From Sphingomonas sp. (GTDB lineage: Bacteria > Pseudomonadota > Alphaproteobacteria > Sphingomonadales > Sphingomonadaceae): a DNA stretch of 13,820 bases. The notes beneath the pieces are model-generated. The model ran no database searches, was not told where the DNA came from, and was given only the letters and a program-made list of their open reading frames with translations. Below, piece after piece: positions 1-6,435 of this stretch (its first letter is position 1; every line of letters begins with the position of its first letter). Location: contig PNLG01000327.1 of NCBI GenBank assembly GCA_013822915.1, positions 1-13,820 of the forward strand, given 5' to 3'. A program made the position numbers and the translations under genes.

Positions 1-45
1 AATGCCGCGCTTGGCGGATGTCGACGGCGCGACCATCTCACTCAT
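1..45 (-). CDS. ntrY: N-terminus of probable sensor kinase NtrY (partial)
   Basis: An open frame begins with ATG at 45-43 and runs off the left edge, reading MSEMVAPSTSAKRGI. The visible 15 residues carry no diagnostic motif, so the name rests on position only: in many alphaproteobacteria ntrB-ntrC is followed on the same strand by ntrY-ntrX, and NtrY is a membrane-bound histidine kinase that pairs with NtrX. A second in-frame ATG at 36-34 is an alternative start. No strong ribosome-binding site is visible. The 109-base gap from ntrC and the inverted repeats in it suggest that this gene has its own promoter. Confidence 0.45.
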   Translation of the reverse strand, partial: MSEMVAPSTSAKRGI

Positions 46-58
46 CGTTGCATTCTTA

Positions 59-72
59 CAACATTAATGTTG
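59..72. promoter_or_regulatory. Perfect 14-bp palindrome upstream of ntrY
   Basis: CAACATTAATGTTG reads identically on both strands. It lies 14 bases upstream of the probable ntrY ATG, in an AT-rich patch within otherwise GC-rich DNA. The outer CAA...TTG arms suit a dimeric regulator. The position, overlapping or just downstream of a promoter reading left, would suit autoregulation, for example by NtrX or NtrC. This is inference from symmetry and context; the palindrome itself is seen directly. Confidence 0.5.
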
Positions 73-75
73 CCA

Positions 76-92
76 GCAATACACAATATTGC
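76..92. promoter_or_regulatory. Second inverted repeat upstream of ntrY
   Basis: GCAATA, a 5-base spacer and TATTGC form a dyad. It also contains the shorter palindrome CAATATTG at 84-91. Like the palindrome at 59-72, it has CAA and TTG ends. The centres of 59-72 and 84-91 are 22 bases apart, about two helical turns, so two dimers could sit on the same DNA face. It is probably a second operator half of the ntrC-ntrY gap; the regulator is unknown. Confidence 0.4.
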
Positions 93-154
93 AGTGTCCG
101 TTTCTGGGCGGGCGGTGGATGAATGTGTCCGCGCTCCATGGCAGAAAAAAGGCG

Positions 155-1588
155 TCAGGCGCTGGCGCTTAGCCCCAACAGCGTCATGCGTTGCCGCAAG
201 GTATTGCGATTTATGCCAAGCGCGCGCGCGGCCTTAAGCTGATTGCCGCCATGGCGGGCGAGGATCGCTTCGATCAACGGGCGCTCAACCATCGCAATCA
301 TGCGGGGGTAAAGCGTACCATTGTCGAGCGCGTCCGGATCGTCATGCGCCATTGTTTCCAACTGCGCCTGCACCGCGCGTGCGAAATCGGCGGGCGCGGG
401 CATATCGGCGCGCGCGGGCGATGTGCCCAGCATCGCCAGTATTTCGGTTGCACGCACCTGCTCGTCGCGGCTGAGCGCTGCGACACGGCGCATTGTATTT
501 TCCAGCTCGCGGACATTGCCCGGCCAGTCATGGGCGATCAGCGCATCAAGCGCATCCGACCCGAGCAGCTTGCGCGGTAGCCCAGCGGCGGCGGCACGCT
601 CCAGAAAATGATGCGCAAGCAGGGCGATATCCTGCCGCCGCGCGCGCAGCGCGGGCAGCTCGATCGGGAGGACATTGATCCGGTAATACAGATCTTCGCG
701 AAACCGGCCCGCGCTGACCAGCGCCGAGAGGTCGCGATTGGTGGCAGCGACAATGCGGACATCGGTGCGGATGAGGCGCGCCCCGCCGACGGTCGTAAAC
801 TCACCCGATTGCAACACGCGCAGCAACCGCGTCTGCGCCTCAAGCGGCATGTCGCCGATCTCGTCGAGGAACAAGGTACCGCCGGCTGCCTGCTCAAACC
901 GGCCCGCCGTGCGCGCCTGTGCGCCAGTAAAGGCGCCGCGCTCATGCCCGAACAGCTCGGCCTCGATCAGGTCGCGCGGGATTGCCGCCATGTTCACCGC
1001 GACAAAGGGCGCGGCGCGACGCGGGCCGAGATCATGGATCGCCCGCGCGACCAATTCCTTGCCCGTGCCCGACTCGCCTGTCACCAGCACCGTCAGATCA
1101 TTCGACACCACACGAGCGATCACGCGATACACTTCCTGCATCGCAGGCGACCGCCCGATCAGCGGCAAGCCCGGATCGCCCGGCTCTGGCGGAGCGGAAT
1201 CAACATCGGGCGCACCCTGCCCCCGCCCTCGCGCCAAGCCACCCGCCACCGCGCGCGCCAGCACCGTCAGGTCAAAAGGTTTCGGCAAATAGTCATAGGC
1301 ACCCGCCGCAGTCGCCTTCACTGCGGTAGACAGCGTGTTGAGCGCCGACAGGATGATAACGGGCAAGGTCGGATGCTGCGCCAGCAACCCCTCGACCCGC
1401 TCAATCCCATTACCATCGGGGAGGACGACATCGGTGATGAGCAGATCGGGCACACCCTCGCGCAGTGCTGCGTCCAGCTCGGCAAGGCTGGCGGCCATCC
1501 GCACGCTGTGCCCCTCGCGCCGGAGCGCCTGTCCAATGACCAGCCGGATCGCGGCATCATCGTCCACCACCAGAATTTGCGCCGTCAT
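155..1588 (-). CDS. ntrC: Nitrogen-regulation response regulator NtrC (sigma-54 activator)
   Basis: This is a 477-residue enhancer-binding protein that would activate sigma-54 promoters of nitrogen-assimilation genes when phosphorylated by NtrB. Residues 1-120 form a receiver domain with the acidic pocket at D9-D11, the phospho-acceptor D53 and K103. Residues 143-385 are the AAA+ domain: Walker A GESGTGKE at 171-178, the sigma-54 contact loop GAFTGA at 218-223 intact, Walker B with LFLDE at 239-243, and FREDLYYRINV at 296-306. Residues 445-472 form a Fis-type helix-turn-helix (GGNQLKAARALGINRNTLRQ). Length and domain order match NtrC. The ATG overlaps the ntrB stop as ATGA, so the two are translationally coupled. 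The intact GAFTGA implies a working sigma-54 partner, unlike Rhodobacter capsulatus NtrC, which lacks this motif. Confidence 0.96.
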   Translation of the reverse strand: MTAQILVVDDDAAIRLVIGQALRREGHSVRMAASLAELDAALREGVPDLLITDVVLPDGNGIERVEGLLAQHPTLPVIILSALNTLSTAVKATAAGAYDYLPKPFDLTVLARAVAGGLARGRGQGAPDVDSAPPEPGDPGLPLIGRSPAMQEVYRVIARVVSNDLTVLVTGESGTGKELVARAIHDLGPRRAAPFVAVNMAAIPRDLIEAELFGHERGAFTGAQARTAGRFEQAAGGTLFLDEIGDMPLEAQTRLLRVLQSGEFTTVGGARLIRTDVRIVAATNRDLSALVSAGRFREDLYYRINVLPIELPALRARRQDIALLAHHFLERAAAAGLPRKLLGSDALDALIAHDWPGNVRELENTMRRVAALSRDEQVRATEILAMLGTSPARADMPAPADFARAVQAQLETMAHDDPDALDNGTLYPRMIAMVERPLIEAILARHGGNQLKAARALGINRNTLRQRMTLLGLSASA

Positions 1589-2661
1589 GACGTCGCTCGC
1601 GGTAACAGGATGCGCAGCACTGTCATCTCCGGGCTGCCCTCACGCGCATATTGCGCAATTCCGCCCATGTCGCGCGCCAGCTTTTCGACAAGCGCGAGGC
1701 CGAGCCCCCGCCCCTCTGGTTTGCCCGAGACGAAGGGGTCGAACAACTGATCGACAATATCGTCCGGCGCACCGGGGCCGTTATCAATTACCGCAAGCTC
1801 GATGGGGAGCGGGCGGCGCGGCTTGCCCACCCCTGCGCTCGCCGCCATGCCATGCCGGTAGGTTGTTGCGAGCACAATCCGCCTATCGGCCTGGCGCACG
1901 GTCGCTTCGGCTGCGTTCTTGAGCAGATTGACGAGGATTTGCAGCAGCGCATCGCGATTCGCCTGCACAAGCGGCAAAGACGGGTCGAACCGTTCCTCAA
2001 ACTGCACATCCCGCGCAAAACCGGCCCGCGCGAGGCGGCGGGCATGATCGAGCAGCGGATAGATGTTGAGCGGCTCGACAACACAGGGGCGCGTGTCAGT
2101 AAAATCCTGCATCCGGTCGATCAGCGCGGCGATCCGGTCAACCTCGTCGATAATGAGATCGGGCAGCGTCGCGGCCTCCCCTTGCGGTGTTCCTGCCAGC
2201 AATTGCGCCGCACCCCGGATACCCGACAACGGATTCTTGATCTCATGCGCGAGCATGGCGGCGGCGCCGGTTGCGGCCCGCGCGGGCACCCGGTCGGGCT
2301 GTGCAAGGCCGCGCGACGCCGCCGCCGGATGCAGCGTCACAATCCGCCAGCCGGGGTGATCGGGCATGGCAACTTCGGTGAAATCAACCCGCACCCGCCC
2401 GCCCCGATGCGGCGCAATAGCGGTGTCGAACGCGGCAAAATCAAGCCCGGCGCGCCGCGCGGCATAATCGCTGGGAAGAGCCATCAGCGCATCAAGCGGC
2501 TGGCCACACATTGCCCGCTCCGACATGTTGAGCAGCCGCTCGGCAGCGGCATTGGCAAGCACCAGCGTGCCATGCGGCTCCAATACCAATATCGCCACCG
2601 GCATCGCGCTCAAGATATCGCCGAGCGGAGGCGCGTCTGCCTCACTCACGCCGCCAGTCAC
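1585..2661 (-). CDS. ntrB: Nitrogen-regulation sensor histidine kinase NtrB
   Basis: This soluble two-component kinase phosphorylates NtrC and in the family is controlled by PII proteins. With a GTG start at 2661-2659 it has 358 residues: a PAS-like sensor at about 18-113, the H-box MLAHEIKNPLSGIRG with H139, the N-box around N249 (LLQILVNLLKNAAEA), DNGPG at 293-297 and the G-rich loop EGRGLGLALV at 316-325. No membrane segment is present, as expected for NtrB. The frame stays open to 2787, but that would bury 130 bases inside dusB. The GTG chosen overlaps the dusB stop as GTGA and has an AGG six bases upstream. A second GTG at 2649 would give 354 residues. The 3' end overlaps ntrC by four bases. 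Confidence 0.93.
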   Translation of the reverse strand: MTGGVSEADAPPLGDILSAMPVAILVLEPHGTLVLANAAAERLLNMSERAMCGQPLDALMALPSDYAARRAGLDFAAFDTAIAPHRGGRVRVDFTEVAMPDHPGWRIVTLHPAAASRGLAQPDRVPARAATGAAAMLAHEIKNPLSGIRGAAQLLAGTPQGEAATLPDLIIDEVDRIAALIDRMQDFTDTRPCVVEPLNIYPLLDHARRLARAGFARDVQFEERFDPSLPLVQANRDALLQILVNLLKNAAEATVRQADRRIVLATTYRHGMAASAGVGKPRRPLPIELAVIDNGPGAPDDIVDQLFDPFVSGKPEGRGLGLALVEKLARDMGGIAQYAREGSPEMTVLRILLPRATS

Positions 2662-3656
2662 GCGGCCTGTCGCGTTCGCCACGGCGCATAGAATTCGGCA
2701 AGCATCGCAAGCACCACCTGCGGGTCCGCTTGTTGATTCACGCGGTTGCGAAACTCGGCCGACCCATGCAGGCCGCGCGTGTACCAACCGATGTGCTTGC
2801 GCGCCAAGTTAACGCCGGTTTCCCTGCCATAAAGCGAGAGCATTGCGTGATAATGCTCTATGATCAGATGATATTGTTCTTCAATCGTCGGGTCGGGCAG
2901 CCGCCGCTCGCTGCGGAACCACTCCATCACCTGCCCCAACAACCACGGGCGCCCATAAGCACCGCGCCCGATCATCACCCCATCGGCACCTGATTGGGCA
3001 AGCGCTGTCTCGGCATCCTCGATCGAGCAGATATCGCCATTGGCGATGACGGGGATCGTAACCGCTTCTTTCACCCGGCGGATAAAGGCCCAGTCGGCCG
3101 ACCCTTTATACATCTGGTTACGCGTGCGGCCATGAACCGTCACCATCTTCACGCCCAGATCCTCGGCAATCCGCGCCAGTTCGGGCGCGTTCAGGCTATT
3201 ATGATCCCAGCCCATCCGCATCTTGAGCGTCACTGGTACATCGACCGCCTTCACCGTCGCGGCAATAATCGCGGTCGCGTTCGGAATATCGCGCATCAAT
3301 GCCGACCCCGCATCGCCATTGACGATCTTTTTGACCGGGCACCCCATGTTGATGTCGATGATCGCCGCACCCCGGTCGGCATTGAGCTTGGCGGCTTCGG
3401 CCATTTCGCGCGGCGAACAACCGGCAAGCTGCATCGACACCGGTTCTTCGCTGGCATGCCATGCCGCTTTTTGAAGCGATTGGCGGGTGTCGCGGATCGC
3501 GGCCTGGCTCGCGATCATTTCGGTAACATTGAGGCCCGAGCCGAACCGCCGCACGATCGTGCGAAACGGCATGTCGGTCACCCCCGTCATCGGTGCGAGG
3601 ATAACGGGGTCCTCAACCGTCAGCGGGCCGATCTTGATGGGAGTGAGTTTTGTCAT
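2658..3656 (-). CDS. dusB: tRNA-dihydrouridine synthase DusB (NifR3 family)
   Basis: This 332-residue FMN-dependent enzyme reduces specific uridines in the tRNA D-loop. The TIM-barrel landmarks are APMTGVTD (21-28, FMN site), NVTEMI (43-48), INMGCPVKK (102-110) with the catalytic acid C106, VHGRTR (174-179), and later the IANGDI and IGRGAYGRPW phosphate-binding loops. The start is ATG 3656-3654 (MTKLTPIKIG), where similarity to DusB begins. An in-frame start at 3707 would add 17 residues unlike the family. An AGG sits in the leader, inside a small inverted repeat (3660-3678). The gene heads the dusB-ntrB-ntrC operon, an arrangement first described as nifR3-ntrB-ntrC in Rhodobacter and common in alphaproteobacteria. 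It is divergent from ispDF. Confidence 0.96.
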   Translation of the reverse strand: MTKLTPIKIGPLTVEDPVILAPMTGVTDMPFRTIVRRFGSGLNVTEMIASQAAIRDTRQSLQKAAWHASEEPVSMQLAGCSPREMAEAAKLNADRGAAIIDINMGCPVKKIVNGDAGSALMRDIPNATAIIAATVKAVDVPVTLKMRMGWDHNSLNAPELARIAEDLGVKMVTVHGRTRNQMYKGSADWAFIRRVKEAVTIPVIANGDICSIEDAETALAQSGADGVMIGRGAYGRPWLLGQVMEWFRSERRLPDPTIEEQYHLIIEHYHAMLSLYGRETGVNLARKHIGWYTRGLHGSAEFRNRVNQQADPQVVLAMLAEFYAPWRTRQAA

Positions 3657-3659
3657 GGT

Positions 3660-3678
3660 CTGCCTGAAATTTAGGCAG
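3660..3678. promoter_or_regulatory. Inverted repeat in the dusB leader
   Basis: CTGCCTGAAATTTAGGCAG has 6-base arms (CTGCCT/AGGCAG) around a 7-base AT-rich centre. It ends three bases before the dusB ATG, so on the dusB transcript it would fold into a short hairpin that includes the AGG acting as the ribosome-binding site. It could be a translational control hairpin or a dimer-binding operator in the dusB/ispDF divergent gap. The symmetry is seen; the function is inferred. Confidence 0.35.
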
Positions 3679-3756
3679 CGCATAGGCGAAATCCCCGCCA
3701 TCAGCAAGCATGCGCAGGGACTGGCGAGGGTGACGCGCTTGCGCTACGCGGTCGCG

Positions 3757-4935
3757 ATGAACGCACTACAGGTCGCCGCACTCATTGTCGCCGCCGGGAA
3801 CGGCACCCGGCTGGGCGGCACCATCCCAAAGCAATTCGCAACACTCGCGGGTAAACCGATGATTGCCCATAGCGTTACAGCTTTTTCCTTACATCCGTTG
3901 GTCACACAAACCTGGATCGCGATTGGCGCAGGCCAAGAAGCGATGCTGGCGCAAGCGGTTGGCCCAATCCGCTCGGTCACCGGCGGCGTCACGCGGCGCG
4001 AGTCGGTGCGAGCCGGGCTGGAGGCGATCGCAGCGGCGGGGGGCGCTGATCTCGTGCTGATTCACGATGCCGCCCGTCCCTTCCTCAGCCACACCGTCAT
4101 TGATGCGCTTATCGCCGCGCTGGAAACCGACCCCGGCGCAGTGCCCGCACTACCCGTGGCCGACACACTCGCGCGCGGGATCGAGGTGTTGGGGGAAACG
4201 GTGCCGCGCGACGGCCTGTGGCGGGTGCAGACCCCGCAGGCGTTCCGCTTTGACGCCATCCTCGACGCGCACCGGCGCTGGCCAGCGGGAGAGGATGTAA
4301 CCGACGACGCTCAGATGCTTCGCCGTTTCGGATTGACGGTCGCCATGGTAGAGGGGGATGCCATGCTCGAAAAAGTCACCTACCCCGCCGACATCGCCGC
4401 CGCCGAAGCGCGGCACGCCGCAACCCTCATCAGCCGCAGCGCAACCGGCTTTGACGTCCACCGGCTGGAGGTGGGCGAGGAATTGTGGCTGGGCGGTGTG
4501 CTGATCCCGCATGACAAGGGGCTGTCGGGGCATAGCGACGCCGATGTCGCACTCCACGCGATCACCGACGCGCTGCTCGGCTGCACCGGCGAGGGCGATA
4601 TCGGCACGCATTTCCCGCCGAGCGACCCGCAGTGGCGCGGGGCTGCCTCCTATCGGTTCCTGCAACACGCCGCGTCGATCATTACGGCCAAGGGCGGCGT
4701 GATCGATTTCGTCGACCTGACGCTGATTTGCGAAGAACCGCGGATCGGGCCGCACCGCGCCGCGATGCGCGCGCGCATTGCCGAACTGCTCGCGCTTGCC
4801 GAGGATCAGGTGAGTATCAAGGCGACCACGACCGAGCGGCTGGGCTTTACCGGTCGGGGCGAAGGGATTGCGGCGCAGGCCTGCGCGACGGTCCGCCTGC
4901 CGGTCGGGCGTTCGCCGGTGGAGCGCGGAGCTTGA
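3757..4935 (+). CDS. ispDF: Bifunctional IspD/IspF enzyme of the MEP isoprenoid pathway
   Basis: This 392-residue fusion catalyses two non-consecutive MEP-pathway steps: CTP-dependent cytidylylation of methylerythritol 4-phosphate, and formation of 2-C-methylerythritol 2,4-cyclodiphosphate. Residues 1-222 are IspD: LIVAAGNGTRLGG (9-21) with K25 for CTP binding, IHDAARPF (102-109), VADTLARG (134-141) and VQTPQAF (157-163). Residues 225-385 are IspF: GFDVHRL with metal ligands D233 and H235, SGHSDADVALH (257-267) with H267, and the C-terminal TTTERLGFTGRGEGIAAQA. The fusion is typical of alphaproteobacteria. The start is ATG 3757, where IspD similarity begins. An in-frame GTG at 3730, with an AGGGA nine bases upstream, is an alternative that adds nine residues. 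Confidence 0.96.
   Translation: MNALQVAALIVAAGNGTRLGGTIPKQFATLAGKPMIAHSVTAFSLHPLVTQTWIAIGAGQEAMLAQAVGPIRSVTGGVTRRESVRAGLEAIAAAGGADLVLIHDAARPFLSHTVIDALIAALETDPGAVPALPVADTLARGIEVLGETVPRDGLWRVQTPQAFRFDAILDAHRRWPAGEDVTDDAQMLRRFGLTVAMVEGDAMLEKVTYPADIAAAEARHAATLISRSATGFDVHRLEVGEELWLGGVLIPHDKGLSGHSDADVALHAITDALLGCTGEGDIGTHFPPSDPQWRGAASYRFLQHAASIITAKGGVIDFVDLTLICEEPRIGPHRAAMRARIAELLALAEDQVSIKATTTERLGFTGRGEGIAAQACATVRLPVGRSPVERGA
4917..4923 (+). promoter_or_regulatory. Ribosome-binding site supporting a TTG start
   Basis: GGTGGAG lies inside the last codons of ispDF, eight bases before the TTG at 4932. It is the main reason for choosing that rare start codon for the next gene, together with the signal peptide that begins exactly there. 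Confidence 0.5.
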
Positions 4936-5474
4936 GCTGGCGTGGCCCAATCGCTGCCTGCGCGCTCGTGCTCGGCGCCACCGCCAGCAGCGCGCAGAGC
5001 TTTGCGACCCAACTGCAGCTCCCCTGCCTCACCGCGCCCGAGGCGGAGGCGCTGATCACCGCCGTCCTGCCCGAGACGATCGAGGCGCTGGCCGCAAGCT
5101 GTGCACCGCAATTGCCGCCCGGCGCGCTGTTGCGCGACGCCCAGACCCGCATCGTGCCCCGCTACCGCAGCGAGGCAGAGGCGGTGTGGCCGAGCGCCCA
5201 GCGCGCCGTGTCGCGCGTGGTGGGGGCCGATGCGTCCGCGCTGCTCGGCAACAGCGTCGCGCGCCCGGTGATTGCCGCGTTGCTCGCGCCCGCAATCGTC
5301 AAGCAAATCCAGCCAGGGGAATGCCTCGCTTATGACCGGATTATTGCGCTGGCCGAACCGCTGCCGCCGCGCAATCTTGCCGGGTTGATGGTGTCGATCT
5401 GGCAATTGACCGACGCCCGCCGCAAGCCGGGGGACAAGCGCCCCGCCATCACCATTTGCCCGAGGGCGGCATGA
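4932..5474 (+). CDS. Small exported protein of unknown function
   Basis: I do not recognise this 180-residue protein. The start is a TTG overlapping the ispDF stop as TTGA, with GGTGGAG eight bases upstream. The frame is open further upstream, but only as a shadow of ispDF. The first 23 residues (MSWRGPIAACALVLGATASSAQS) form a typical signal peptide with cleavage expected after A21, so the product should be periplasmic. The mature part is mostly helical by eye, with cysteines at 32, 57, 131 and 176, which could make two disulfides. It has no membrane helix after the signal, no repeats and no enzyme motif. It sits in the ispDF-pncC operon, overlapping pncC by ATGA, so it is co-transcribed with both. 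The context does not reveal a role. Confidence 0.75.
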   Translation: MSWRGPIAACALVLGATASSAQSFATQLQLPCLTAPEAEALITAVLPETIEALAASCAPQLPPGALLRDAQTRIVPRYRSEAEAVWPSAQRAVSRVVGADASALLGNSVARPVIAALLAPAIVKQIQPGECLAYDRIIALAEPLPPRNLAGLMVSIWQLTDARRKPGDKRPAITICPRAA

Positions 5475-6010
5475 CGCCGGGCGATCCCGCCGACACAATC
5501 CTGCCGCCCGCCCTGGTGGACGCAGCGCGCCGGGTGGTCGAGGTAAACCGCGCCGCTGGCCGCCGGGTGACAGTTGCTGAAAGCTGCACCGGCGGGCTGG
5601 TCGCGGCCGCGATCACGGAAATTCCGGGTTCGTCCGATGTGCTGCAATCGGGCTATGTCACCTATTCGAACGAGGCAAAGACGGCGGCATTGCGGGTCAA
5701 TGTCGACATTCTCGATACGTTTGGCGCGGTGTCGGTGGCGGTCGCCTGGGCGATGGCGCAAGGGGCACTGGCGGCGAGCGGCGCCGATGTTGCGGTGGCA
5801 ATCACCGGCGTCGCTGGTCCCGGCGGTGGCAGCGCGAAAAAGCCCGTCGGCACCGTCGTCTTTGCGCTTGCCGAACGCGGCGCGGACCCGGCGCACGTCA
5901 TTGCCGACAGCCGCCAATTCGGCGATCTGGGGCGCGGTGGTGTGCGGCTTCAGGCGGCGCTGTGCGCACTGGGGCTGCTGCTACCCGGTGCCACGCTCGA
6001 CCCGGCGTAG
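5471..6010 (+). CDS. pncC: Nicotinamide-nucleotide amidase, CinA C-terminal type (PncC)
   Basis: This 179-residue stand-alone CinA C-terminal domain would deamidate nicotinamide mononucleotide to nicotinic acid mononucleotide, recycling NMN made by NAD-consuming enzymes such as DNA ligase. The family signatures are VAESCTGGLVAAAIT (35-49), with S38 as the expected catalytic serine, SGYVTYSNEAK (60-70), and later ITGVAGPGGGSAKKPVGTV. The N-terminal CinA pyrophosphatase half is absent, as in E. coli PncC. The ATG at 5471 overlaps the upstream stop as ATGA and has GAGGG just before it; a TTG at 5456 is a less likely start. The last 61 bases are overlapped by the convergent coq10-like gene. The protein has the family length, so the overlap probably does not disrupt it. 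Confidence 0.92.
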   Translation: MTPGDPADTILPPALVDAARRVVEVNRAAGRRVTVAESCTGGLVAAAITEIPGSSDVLQSGYVTYSNEAKTAALRVNVDILDTFGAVSVAVAWAMAQGALAASGADVAVAITGVAGPGGGSAKKPVGTVVFALAERGADPAHVIADSRQFGDLGRGGVRLQAALCALGLLLPGATLDPA

Positions 6011-6432
6011 AGCTTGGCCGCGCGCGCTTCGAACGCGCCGATCATCTTGCGTAACGCGCGGTCGAACACCTGGCCCGCCAGCATTTCGAACACCCGGCTC
6101 TTGAACGCAAAATCGACCGCGAAATCGACCTGACACCCGCTGGCGCCGTTGCTACGAAAGCCCCATTCGTTGCGCAGATATTTGAGCGGCCCGTCAAGGT
6201 AATCGACATGAATGCGCGTCGGGCGCACCTTTTCCACCCGCGAGGTGAAGGTTTCGCGGAGAGCACCAAAGCCGACGATCATGTCCGCGACCGTCTCGGC
6301 CTCGCTGTCCGACCGGATCCGCATTGCCGATACCCAGGGCAGAAATTCGGGGTAGCGCGCGACATCGGCCACCATCGCAAACATTTGTTCAGGGGTGTAG
6401 GGAAGGTGCCGGGTCTCGCTATGGCGCGGCAT
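5950..6432 (-). CDS. Coq10/RatA-type START-domain protein (ubiquinone-binding)
   Basis: This 160-residue member of the polyketide cyclase/START-like family includes mitochondrial Coq10 and bacterial RatA. Coq10 proteins bind ubiquinone or its intermediates and help respiration; the RatA toxin label carried by many homologues is poorly founded here. The motifs are LPYTPEQMFAMVADVARYPEFLPW (10-33), FTSRVE in the middle and the amphipathic C-terminal helix VFDRALRKMIGAFEARAAKLY. The start is an ATG three bases after the lipA stop, so it is the second gene of a lipA operon, an arrangement that recurs in alphaproteobacteria. The tail after about residue 143 is Ser/Ala-rich and is encoded on the strand opposite the end of pncC, giving a 61-base convergent overlap. 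Confidence 0.88.
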   Translation of the reverse strand: MPRHSETRHLPYTPEQMFAMVADVARYPEFLPWVSAMRIRSDSEAETVADMIVGFGALRETFTSRVEKVRPTRIHVDYLDGPLKYLRNEWGFRSNGASGCQVDFAVDFAFKSRVFEMLAGQVFDRALRKMIGAFEARAAKLYAGSSVAPGSSSPSAHSAA

Positions 6433-6435
6433 TGC

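Noticed and set aside
59..78. Sigma-54 promoter for ntrY: TGGCA on the minus strand followed by an ATGT at the -12 position
   Set aside because: The -24 half looks acceptable, but the -12 element lacks the conserved GC, and the match falls inside the palindrome, which explains the sequence better.
137..180. Possible intrinsic terminator after ntrC: a run of six T on the minus strand just past the stop
   Set aside because: The only upstream symmetry, GCGC-CA-GCGC, has a loop too small to fold, and no other stem abuts the T-run.
608..1750. 380-codon open frame on the plus strand opposite ntrC and the end of ntrB
   Set aside because: It is antisense to clearly conserved AAA+ and receiver codons, has Arg/His-rich composition typical of high-GC shadow frames, and shows no recognisable domain or start signal.
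1651..2691. 346-codon open frame on the plus strand opposite ntrB
   Set aside because: Shadow of the kinase gene: Arg-rich, without motifs, covering conserved H-box and ATP-binding codons.
4150..4950. 266-codon minus-strand open frame opposite ispDF
   Set aside because: Shadow of the IspF domain with no recognisable features of its own.
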